DNA of 6,642 bases from an uncultured Lachnospiraceae bacterium (GTDB lineage: Bacteria > Bacillota > Clostridia > Lachnospirales > Lachnospiraceae): assembly GCA_945485625.1 (NCBI GenBank), contig CALYSH010000082.1:1-6642 (forward strand), read 5' to 3'. Made by a program: the position numbers and the translations under genes. The first letter of the stretch is position 1. Each line of letters opens with the position of its first letter. A model generated the notes under the pieces. It was not told the DNA's origin, searched no databases, and was given only the letters and a program-made list of their open reading frames with translations. Below, one piece after another: positions 1 to 5,772 of this stretch.

Positions 1-36
1 AAAATAAGGCTCGCCCTTTAGGGTGGGCCTTATTTT
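1..36 (+). terminator. Strong rho-independent terminator hairpin
   Basis: Bases 1-16 pair with 21-36 across a four-base loop (TTTA), giving an uninterrupted 16-pair stem with a GC-rich upper half and an A-run/T-run base. Read as plus-strand RNA, the two imperfect positions (11/26 and 13/24) are G-U wobbles. Read as minus-strand RNA the same positions become A-C mismatches. The hairpin is therefore better formed by transcription from the left, with TTATTTTAATTT as the U-rich tail. It could still act in both directions and also end minus-strand transcription from the acetyltransferase gene, whose stop lies 57 bases away. The gene it mainly serves would lie outside the window. Confidence 0.75.
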
Positions 37-53
37 AATTTGCGTTACTTTAT

Positions 54-77
54 TGGACACATGACCTCTAATGGACA
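54..77. repeat. Paired TGGACA direct repeats, possible mobile-element end
   Basis: TGGACA occurs at 54-59 and again at 72-77, 18 bases apart, in the stretch between the terminator and the acetyltransferase stop codon. Read from the right, the copies begin TGTCCA. Some insertion sequences, notably the IS21 family, have TG...CA termini with several copies of a terminal repeat at each end. A plus-strand terminator just inside would fit the end of a transposase operon. No transposase is visible in the window, so the element assignment is only an inference; two six-base repeats could also arise by chance. Confidence 0.3.
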
Positions 78-92
78 GGACTCCCTGCGTTC

Positions 93-512
93 CTATATTC
101 CCTTACTCATAAACATTTCCATTGGCTGTTCATATCCGGGAATATCTACAGTAAATCCCCCACAGTCCTTGTATCCAAGTTTTCTATAAAAATGCTGCGC
201 ATCCTCATCAACTTGTGTAGAAGTCAAAACCATACCATAGCCCTGACTCTTCATATCGCTTTCCCAGTATTTCATAAGTTCACGACCATAACCTTTTTTC
301 TGTTTTGACCAGTCTACAAAAAGCATGGTACAAAACGGGGTATTATCCCAAAACAGATTGAATCTTAACAATCCAACAGCATTGCCATCCTCAAACAGAA
401 CATACGCCTGCTTATCTCGAACTTTCTTTTCAAATTCGCTTTCCGGCAAATGCTTATCCAGGCTATACCAAAAGTCTTTATCTTCTTTTTCAACATATCT
501 TACTTCTAACAT
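93..512 (-). CDS. GNAT-family N-acetyltransferase
   Basis: A 139-residue single-domain GNAT protein, predicted cytoplasmic, that would transfer an acetyl group from acetyl-CoA to an unknown amine. The acetyl-CoA pyrophosphate-binding motif is QKKGYG at residues 71-76 (Q/RxxGxG), preceded by the usual beta strand (TMLFVD, 62-67). The second half has the late GNAT signature DAQHFYRKLGYKDCG (104-118), with Tyr109 and the K-L-G-Y turn. An upstream in-frame GTG at 524 is possible, but ATG at 512 is preferred because GGAGGA (517-522) lies five bases before it. Length is normal and both ends look intact. It is about 90 bases beyond the division cluster and visibly more AT-rich: 181-300 has 46 G+C of 120, against 66 of 120 at 5941-6060 in ftsE. 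It may be a separate, perhaps acquired, gene. The substrate cannot be told from sequence. Confidence 0.88.
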   Translation of the reverse strand: MLEVRYVEKEDKDFWYSLDKHLPESEFEKKVRDKQAYVLFEDGNAVGLLRFNLFWDNTPFCTMLFVDWSKQKKGYGRELMKYWESDMKSQGYGMVLTSTQVDEDAQHFYRKLGYKDCGGFTVDIPGYEQPMEMFMSKGI

Positions 513-516
513 GATA

Positions 517-522
517 TCCTCC
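517..522 (-). promoter_or_regulatory. Ribosome binding site of the GNAT gene
   Basis: GGAGGA on the minus strand, five bases before the ATG at 512. It lies inside the four-codon extension that a GTG start at 524 would create, so it decides the start in favour of 512. Confidence 0.8.
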
Positions 523-535
523 ACTGACGTATAAA

Positions 536-548
536 TCGAAACTTTCGA
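536..548. promoter_or_regulatory. Small palindrome upstream of the GNAT gene
   Basis: TCGAAA-C-TTTCGA is a perfect inverted repeat of six bases per arm with a one-base centre, 24 bases before the acetyltransferase start. The position would suit an operator overlapping the promoter or leader. I could not pick a convincing -35/-10 pair in 513-604, so the role is a guess. The arms are AT-rich and short, and chance occurrence is possible. Confidence 0.25.
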
Positions 549-604
549 AAAATAATACTACTCTTTCATCACCTACATTATCCACAGAAACATAATGGAA
601 GAAT

Positions 605-2251
605 CTATCTGCCCTGAGACGGACGTAAACAAGCCTCTCCAAACCCTAATACCACAAAAATCACAGTCAGATTCAAGGTCTGTTGAAAACTGAATATGCC
701 GTTGATGGTGTGTGCGAACAGGCACAGTCCGCAGCCAAACACCCATGCATTTTCCTTCCCCCGCTTCAGGAAACGGTACATGGCGGAAATCATCATTCCG
801 CCGAAGCCTGCCAGTCCAATAAAGCCTTCGTTCACCAGAATTGTCAGCCATTCATTATGTGCATTGGTCAATCTTGCATCTCCAAAGATGCTTCTACAAT
901 ACTCCAGAATTTTATGATCCGGTACAGAAGCAAGGAAACGGTACATACTGTCCGGCCCCACACCAACCAGCCTATGAAACAAGGACATATCACACAAGCA
1001 CATCCACCCGGTCTTCCAGGTAGCTCCTCGGTTGCTCCCCCAGGTATCGGATATTACAAAGAATTTCTCCGGAAGTCCAGGCAACTCTTCCGGATGTCCT
1101 GTTTTGTACATGATTAAGCCTATTACAACCATTATTCCAACCGGAAGCGCCGATATAAAAATCACCCGAATCCATTTATATGCTGCCGAAGGGAGGGGAC
1201 ACTTCCGCTCCAGAAGAACAAAGAGAATCAGAAAGAACAGGCAAAAGGCACACAAGACAACAGGCATCCTTCCCAAGGTCAGCAAATCCAGACATTCTGT
1301 ACTATAGTCCATTTTATCCGGCCAATGTTTTCGAATCCTCGAAATAGCCAAACAAGCCAGGGAAAACAAACCGGCAATTTCCCAAAACCTTCGCAGAGTC
1401 TTTTCCCCGATACAGGACAATACAAACAACAGACAAAGCACGCCAAACAGGGCCATCATACCACTGTCACTGCCCTGCAAAATCAAACTCATGAAACCTA
1501 TGTATGTATAGATGGTTAGAAAAATACGGAGGAATATATTCCGACAGGTCTCTCCCCACAGCAGACCAACACCCAGGAAAAAGATACTGACCTGATATCC
1601 ACAGTACCAATTAATGTTTCCCACTGTTGATAAAAAACCATAGCTTGCGTAATCCATCTCAAAGGGTCTGATACCGAACCGGTTCAGAATCCCCAGCACA
1701 TAGACCCCGAAAGAAACCAATAACCCCAGGCCAATCAGTATTTTCCCCCAGGGAAGCTTCCCCCGACAGGCATATCGGGAAATCAGAAAATAGGATACCA
1801 TAACCGCAAGCAAAGGAATCAGTCCCAGATACCATCCGTTTTCCCCCCACTTGGCGGTCTCCTTGTATTTGGAGCACGCATAAGATATTAAAATACTCAC
1901 GAAAAAAAGGCCTGCAAACCAGTCTGTCACAGATAGCTTCTCCATGACACACTGCTTCAAGGCCTCTACATGATTTAGTAGGGATCCGCTATGGCTTTGA
2001 AACCAAAGCAGTCCTGCAAAAAATAATTTCAGTCCCAGCAGTACAATTACAAACCACTGTAATTTTTCGATCAAAAAGCGAAAGAAATCCGCCTTATCCG
2101 TCCCGATGAAGGCGTATCCCTGTGTAAAGTAAAGAGGAAGAGCAAGAAGAATTGCAAACAGATACACCAATACCAGAATATGGAGGCAATCGTCCACATA
2201 TCCGGAAAGCGTCTGTGCAATTGGTTCTACGTTCTTCCTCTTCTGATTCAT
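605..2251 (-). CDS. O-antigen ligase/polymerase (Wzy_C) family membrane protein
   Basis: A 548-residue polytopic membrane protein with roughly 12-14 hydrophobic segments (about 22-42, 63-84, 109-125, 137-157, 168-190, 217-233, 239-258, 263-280, 289-303, 329-347, 361-381, 472-492, 502-518, 525-541). The family signature is in the large external loop between about 382 and 471: GSNRGATWKTGW (405-416), VGVGPDS (429-435), then NAHNEW (463-468) running into NEGFIGL (474-480). By analogy with WaaL enzymes, Arg408 and His465 are candidate catalytic residues. An earlier motif, GNINWYCGY (211-219), also fits the family; GSDSGMMAL (260-268) stands where many members have an S-R pair. Such proteins polymerise or transfer undecaprenyl-linked glycans outside the membrane. 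In a Gram-positive cell the product would be a wall or capsular glycan, not LPS. It starts 17 bases after the ctpA-like gene, so it is probably cotranscribed. Its only clear Shine-Dalgarno, AGGAG, overlaps that gene's stop and is 14 bases from the ATG, which suggests weak or coupled translation. Confidence 0.85.
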   Translation of the reverse strand: MNQKRKNVEPIAQTLSGYVDDCLHILVLVYLFAILLALPLYFTQGYAFIGTDKADFFRFLIEKLQWFVIVLLGLKLFFAGLLWFQSHSGSLLNHVEALKQCVMEKLSVTDWFAGLFFVSILISYACSKYKETAKWGENGWYLGLIPLLAVMVSYFLISRYACRGKLPWGKILIGLGLLVSFGVYVLGILNRFGIRPFEMDYASYGFLSTVGNINWYCGYQVSIFFLGVGLLWGETCRNIFLRIFLTIYTYIGFMSLILQGSDSGMMALFGVLCLLFVLSCIGEKTLRRFWEIAGLFSLACLAISRIRKHWPDKMDYSTECLDLLTLGRMPVVLCAFCLFFLILFVLLERKCPLPSAAYKWIRVIFISALPVGIMVVIGLIMYKTGHPEELPGLPEKFFVISDTWGSNRGATWKTGWMCLCDMSLFHRLVGVGPDSMYRFLASVPDHKILEYCRSIFGDARLTNAHNEWLTILVNEGFIGLAGFGGMMISAMYRFLKRGKENAWVFGCGLCLFAHTINGIFSFQQTLNLTVIFVVLGFGEACLRPSQGR

Positions 2252-2265
2252 TTTCCAACCGGCAA

Positions 2266-2270
2266 CTCCT
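2266..2270 (-). promoter_or_regulatory. Distant ribosome binding site overlapping the protease stop
   Basis: AGGAG on the minus strand overlaps the TAG stop at 2269-2271 of the upstream protease gene. It is 14 bases from the ATG at 2251, longer than the usual 5-10. No in-frame start codon lies between them. Ribosomes ending the protease gene would be delivered to this site, so translational coupling is likely. Confidence 0.45.
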
Positions 2271-3585
2271 ACTTCATCATTTCGGCGAGTACTTCCTTCG
2301 CCTTGTTCAACTGATTATCCACTTCCCCTTCTGTGGAATAATAGGTTTCCCCGTCAAATTCACAGATAATATCGGGCTCAATACCCACTCCGTGAATATT
2401 CCTTCCATTGGGTGTGAAATAACTGCTGATTGTGATTTTGACTGCAGAACCATCCCGCAAAGAGCGCACCGCCTGTACAATGCCTTTTCCATAAGTCGTG
2501 GTACCAATCAAGGTCCCCTTTTTATAATCCTGAATGGCCCCTGCCAGGATTTCCGCAGCGGATGCCGAATTCATATCCACCAGCACCGTCATAGGGATAT
2601 CTATCTCATGCTTTCCGTTGCTGCGGTACTCCTCACGTTTACCGTTCTTATCCTCCGTATATACAATCAGGCCCTTGGGAAGTAACATCTCCCCGATTTC
2701 CACCACCGTGTCCAGATTTCCACCTGGATTCTGGCGCAGGTCCAAAATCAGACCCTTCATTCCCTGGGACTTCAGATCTTTCAATGCATTCTCGAACTGT
2801 CCGGAGGTCACGTCATCAAACTCCACAATCTGAATATATCCCATCCGGTCCTCCAGCATTCTGGATACAACAGTTGGCGTTTCCACCTTACCGCGGATTA
2901 CGGTCACATCCATCCTTTCTCCATCTCTCAGGATAGACAGCACTACCTCCGTATTTTCCTCTCCCTTAATCAACTTCACAGAATCCGAGGTCTGCATCCC
3001 ATATATGGATTCCCCATCAATGGCATATATCAGATCGTTGGCGCGAAGCCCGGCCCGTTCTGCGGGTGAGTCCGGCATCACACTGGAAATCTTGGTAGAA
3101 TTTCCCTCCTTGTCAAACATAATGTACGCGCCAATACCGTAATAGATACCGGCTGTACTCATCTGTAGCTCTTCCACCTCTTCCTTGGTGTAATATACCG
3201 AATAGGGATCATCCAGTGCCTTCAGCATTCCACGATAGATGCCTTCCGTTAACTCCTCATCCGTCACCTCATGAAGATAAAACATCCTGTCAATCAGTTC
3301 CTCCAAGGTTTCAATTTTCTGGACAACCTTGGAAGAAAGAAGGCCTTCCTCCTCTTCGGTCCGGTCCTGAGGCTCCTGCGACTCCTGCGACCGTTTTTGA
3401 ATCTGTCCCCCAATCGTCACTCCCAGGTAGATAACACATACCACCAACATGGTAACCATGGCCCCAAACATCGCTCCGGTGAAAAATCCATCGGAACCTC
3501 TCTTCCTGCCGGAGGGCGAAGGGTTGGAACCGGGAGCAGGGTATTCTACCGAATCCACATCAAAATACTGATTGTTGTTTTCCAT
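2269..3585 (-). CDS. ctpA: Membrane-anchored PDZ/S41 carboxy-terminal processing protease (CtpA/CtpB family)
   Basis: A 438-residue serine protease of the S41A family. It has a Ser/Pro/Gly-rich cytoplasmic tail (1-33), one membrane helix (about 34-58), a charged linker (61-80), a helical segment (about 88-135), a PDZ domain (about 143-232, with GIYYGIGAYI at its start) and the S41 catalytic domain (about 246-435). The catalytic set is complete: Ser342 in NSASAAEI, Lys367 in YGKGIVQ and Gln371. These have the same 25- and 29-residue spacings as Ser309/Lys334/Gln338 of Bacillus CtpB. The domain should act outside the cell, cutting exposed C-termini of envelope proteins. The gene is 17 bases after the M23 hydrolase gene, and the Shine-Dalgarno GAGGTG (3597-3602) abuts that gene's TAA. 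In Pseudomonas, CtpA degrades peptidoglycan hydrolases including M23 enzymes, so the neighbouring hydrolase is a candidate substrate. The symbol is used at family level. Confidence 0.93.
   Translation of the reverse strand: MENNNQYFDVDSVEYPAPGSNPSPSGRKRGSDGFFTGAMFGAMVTMLVVCVIYLGVTIGGQIQKRSQESQEPQDRTEEEEGLLSSKVVQKIETLEELIDRMFYLHEVTDEELTEGIYRGMLKALDDPYSVYYTKEEVEELQMSTAGIYYGIGAYIMFDKEGNSTKISSVMPDSPAERAGLRANDLIYAIDGESIYGMQTSDSVKLIKGEENTEVVLSILRDGERMDVTVIRGKVETPTVVSRMLEDRMGYIQIVEFDDVTSGQFENALKDLKSQGMKGLILDLRQNPGGNLDTVVEIGEMLLPKGLIVYTEDKNGKREEYRSNGKHEIDIPMTVLVDMNSASAAEILAGAIQDYKKGTLIGTTTYGKGIVQAVRSLRDGSAVKITISSYFTPNGRNIHGVGIEPDIICEFDGETYYSTEGEVDNQLNKAKEVLAEMMK
3373..3390. repeat. 9-base tandem duplication in the protease linker
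   Basis: CTCCTGCGA occurs twice in direct succession. On the coding (minus) strand it encodes two copies of Ser-Gln-Glu (residues 66-71) in the charged linker just outside the membrane helix. It is a small in-frame duplication that lengthens a flexible spacer; no separate function is implied. Confidence 0.5.
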
Positions 3586-3596
3586 CTTTTATTATA

Positions 3597-3602
3597 CACC
3601 TC
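3597..3602 (-). promoter_or_regulatory. Ribosome binding site of the CtpA-type gene
   Basis: GAGGTG on the minus strand directly follows the TAA stop (3603-3605) of the M23 gene and is 11 bases before the protease ATG at 3585. The arrangement favours reinitiation by ribosomes finishing the hydrolase gene. Confidence 0.6.
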
Positions 3603-4832
3603 TTATTTGGATAGATAATTCCAGGGATTTACATAGGTACCATTCAGTCTGACTCCAAAGTGAAGATGATAACCTGTGGAGGAACCGGTAGTACCTACCT
3701 CCGCAATCTTCTGACCTCGGGTTACAACGTCCCCCTTCTTTGCAATCAGCTTGGAGGCATGCATATAAATAGTGTACAAATCATCCCCATGATCAATCAT
3801 CACATAATTCCCCATGGAATAATGATAGGTGGAAGCCACCACCTTTCCGCCATATGCCGCATAAATATCGGTACCCTTTGGTGCCGCCAGATCCACACCG
3901 TAATGCATGGTCATGGGTTTTCCCGTAATCGGATGGGTACGATGGCCAAAATTACTGGTAACCCTTGTATAGGTGGCCAACGGAAATGCAAAAACACCGC
4001 CGTCATACTTCAGGCGCTCGGCTTCCTCCAGACGCTTCCGTTCTTCTTCGATGGCCTGCTCCAGTTGACGAATCACTTCTTCCTGAGCTGCCAGTTCTTC
4101 CTCTTCCGCCTTGATTGCCGCCTCCTGCTGCTGGATATCGTCTTCATACGCTTCCACATCCAGTTTCTTTTCCGCAATCAGCTCTTCCAGGTTTTTCTGT
4201 TCTTCCTCCACAGCTGCCTTCATTTCATCCAGATATTCTACCTGAACCTCCAGCTGCTTCTCACAAATCGCAATCATTTTTCTAGCGGCAATCAGCTGCT
4301 GCCACTGCTCCTTATCGTAGTTTGCAATCGTCTCCATATAAGAAGCCTTATTCAGCATATCCCCAATGCCTACGGAATTCTGCAAAAGCTCCATGATATA
4401 GCTGTCCTTCTGCTCATACATAATCTTGATATGAGTCATCACAGCATCCTTCTGCTTCTTTTCCTCTTCAATTGCAAGCACCAGCTCTGCCCTGGTATTC
4501 TCCAGTTCTTCTTCCTTTTCGGCAATTTCCAGCTTAAGGCCTTCAATCTTTTCCTCCATCTCAGTCACCTGGGCATCCAGCTGGCTGATATAGTTTTTCA
4601 AATCCTTCTTTTCCTTCTCCAGCTGCTTCTTGATGGCCTTGATGTCACTGATACTGCTTTTAATGTCCTGTTTTTCTTTTTCCGCCTGCTTAATCTGCTC
4701 TTCCTTCTGTTTGATGATATCGTTTGTAAGCTTGCTGCTTGCGGCAGAGGCATTCATTCCATCCCCTACCAGACCTAACACACATACTCCGGCCAGCAGA
4801 ATTCCGGCGATTCTCACTCTTAATTTATACAT
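3603..4832 (-). CDS. Secreted coiled-coil M23 (LytM) peptidoglycan endopeptidase, FtsEX partner
   Basis: A 409-residue exported protein. The signal peptide covers about 1-30 (basic start, hydrophobic 9-22, likely cleavage after ASA at 28-30). A long Glu/Lys/Gln-rich coiled coil runs from about 35 to 275. It is interrupted at about 131-175 by a less charged segment (IKIMYEQKDSYIMELL and following) resembling the conserved hinge region of PcsB, CwlO and EnvC. The C-terminal M23 domain (about 279-407) is complete: His310 and Asp314 (HYGVD), His358 (YMHAS), and His389/His391 (HLHFGV). It should therefore be an active zinc enzyme cutting peptide cross-bridges in the wall. The gene overlaps ftsX by eight bases and has GAGGAA eight bases before its ATG. 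This position and architecture mark it as the extracellular effector controlled by FtsEX, the role played by CHAP (PcsB), NlpC/P60 (CwlO) or degenerate LytM (EnvC) proteins elsewhere. Function in septal splitting or elongation is inferred. Confidence 0.93.
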   Translation of the reverse strand: MYKLRVRIAGILLAGVCVLGLVGDGMNASAASSKLTNDIIKQKEEQIKQAEKEKQDIKSSISDIKAIKKQLEKEKKDLKNYISQLDAQVTEMEEKIEGLKLEIAEKEEELENTRAELVLAIEEEKKQKDAVMTHIKIMYEQKDSYIMELLQNSVGIGDMLNKASYMETIANYDKEQWQQLIAARKMIAICEKQLEVQVEYLDEMKAAVEEEQKNLEELIAEKKLDVEAYEDDIQQQEAAIKAEEEELAAQEEVIRQLEQAIEEERKRLEEAERLKYDGGVFAFPLATYTRVTSNFGHRTHPITGKPMTMHYGVDLAAPKGTDIYAAYGGKVVASTYHYSMGNYVMIDHGDDLYTIYMHASKLIAKKGDVVTRGQKIAEVGTTGSSTGYHLHFGVRLNGTYVNPWNYLSK

Positions 4833-5772
4833 GTAAATGCTTCCTCACTGTTGTTATACTTCCCAAGAATCCAATTCCCACACCCAGAATCAGTGAAACG
4901 GGGAGCAGGAATTCATATATGGTATCCACCGGCAGAAATGCAAGAAAATTGCTGAGCATACTAAACTGCTCTGCCACGTAACTCAGTGCATAATTATAGA
5001 TATTATAAATGATGCCCAAAGGAATAGCCGCACCGATTAGTCCAATCAATGCACCCTCAAAGACAAAGGGAGCACGTACAAAGAAATCCGTAGCGCCAAT
5101 GTACTTCATGATGTTAATCTCTTCCTTACGCACGGAAATACCGATGGTAACCGTGTTGCTGATTAAGAAGATGCTGACTGCAAACAATATCACAATAATA
5201 CCCAAGGAGACATACGCAATCAACAGATTTGCTCCGGACAATGTATTCGCAGTGATTTCGGAGTAATTCACCTTACGAATCTCCGGAATACTTTCCAGCC
5301 AGGTCACCAATGAACTTTGCATTTCGACATCATTCAGAAAAATCTCATAATTGTTCATACCTTTCAGGGGATTTTCCATATACCCCAGGTTATAATCCTC
5401 CCCCAGGTAGTCCCGGCCGAAGGTGTCCCATGCTTCATCATCGGAAATAAAGTTTACCTCAGACACCTCCACACGGGCTGCAATCATCTGACCGATTTCC
5501 TTTATTCTTTCATCGGTAGGAATCTCCCCCTCTTCATGTATATGTTCATGTTTCTCGCACAAGTCATTTTCATCGTGGAAAAAAACGGTGACGGACACCC
5601 CCTTCTCCGCAGTCTGAACAATGTGCTGGAAATTGGCAATGACAGCATAAAACAAACCAAACAAAAACAGACAGGCCGATATGGTTGCAATGGATGCAAG
5701 AGAAAACAGCTTATTTCTCCATATATTTGCAATCCCCTGCCGAAATGTATAAAATATAGTACTAATCTTCAT
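4825..5772 (-). CDS. ftsX: Cell-division ABC transporter permease-like protein FtsX
   Basis: A 315-residue type VII ABC membrane subunit with the standard FtsX layout. It has a cytoplasmic start with RQGIANIWRNK (11-21), membrane helix 1 (about 26-45), an extracellular domain (about 46-172), and helices 2-4 (about 174-198, 229-252, 278-300). The loop with VRKEEINIMKYIGA (204-217) is the conserved coupling region that contacts FtsE. ENPLKGM (123-129) matches the family's NPLP-type motif in the outer domain. That outer domain should bind the coiled coil of the next gene's product and pass on the ATP-driven movement. The start at 5772 is chosen over an in-frame GTG at 5811 because AAGGAAG (5781-5787) lies eight bases before it and the protein then begins exactly like the family. 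It overlaps ftsE by 11 bases. Unusually, residues 66-88 form a polar insert with Cys72 and His66, 75, 77 and 79. Confidence 0.95.
   Translation of the reverse strand: MKISTIFYTFRQGIANIWRNKLFSLASIATISACLFLFGLFYAVIANFQHIVQTAEKGVSVTVFFHDENDLCEKHEHIHEEGEIPTDERIKEIGQMIAARVEVSEVNFISDDEAWDTFGRDYLGEDYNLGYMENPLKGMNNYEIFLNDVEMQSSLVTWLESIPEIRKVNYSEITANTLSGANLLIAYVSLGIIVILFAVSIFLISNTVTIGISVRKEEINIMKYIGATDFFVRAPFVFEGALIGLIGAAIPLGIIYNIYNYALSYVAEQFSMLSNFLAFLPVDTIYEFLLPVSLILGVGIGFLGSITTVRKHLHV
4841..4846 (-). promoter_or_regulatory. Ribosome binding site of the M23 gene, inside ftsX
   Basis: GAGGAA on the minus strand, eight bases before the ATG at 4832, lies within the last codons of ftsX. It supports this start despite the eight-base overlap of the two genes. 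Confidence 0.75.

Noticed and set aside
576..597. CATTAT...ATAATG inverted repeat after the Wzy_C gene, as a possible terminator
   Set aside because: The six-pair stem is entirely AT apart from one pair, has a ten-base loop and is not followed by a T-run on the minus strand, so it would be too weak.
3591..3596. A perfect TATAAT on the minus strand just before the protease gene
   Set aside because: No -35-like hexamer lies 16-18 bases upstream and there is no extended -10. A transcript start here would fall within the coding start; it is better read as AT-rich spacer.
3660..4778. A long open frame on the plus strand, antisense to the M23 gene
   Set aside because: It is Leu/Phe/His-rich, as expected from reading the antisense of Glu/Lys/Gln-rich coiled-coil codons. 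It has no recognisable domain and no good ribosome site, and it lies opposite a clearly real gene.
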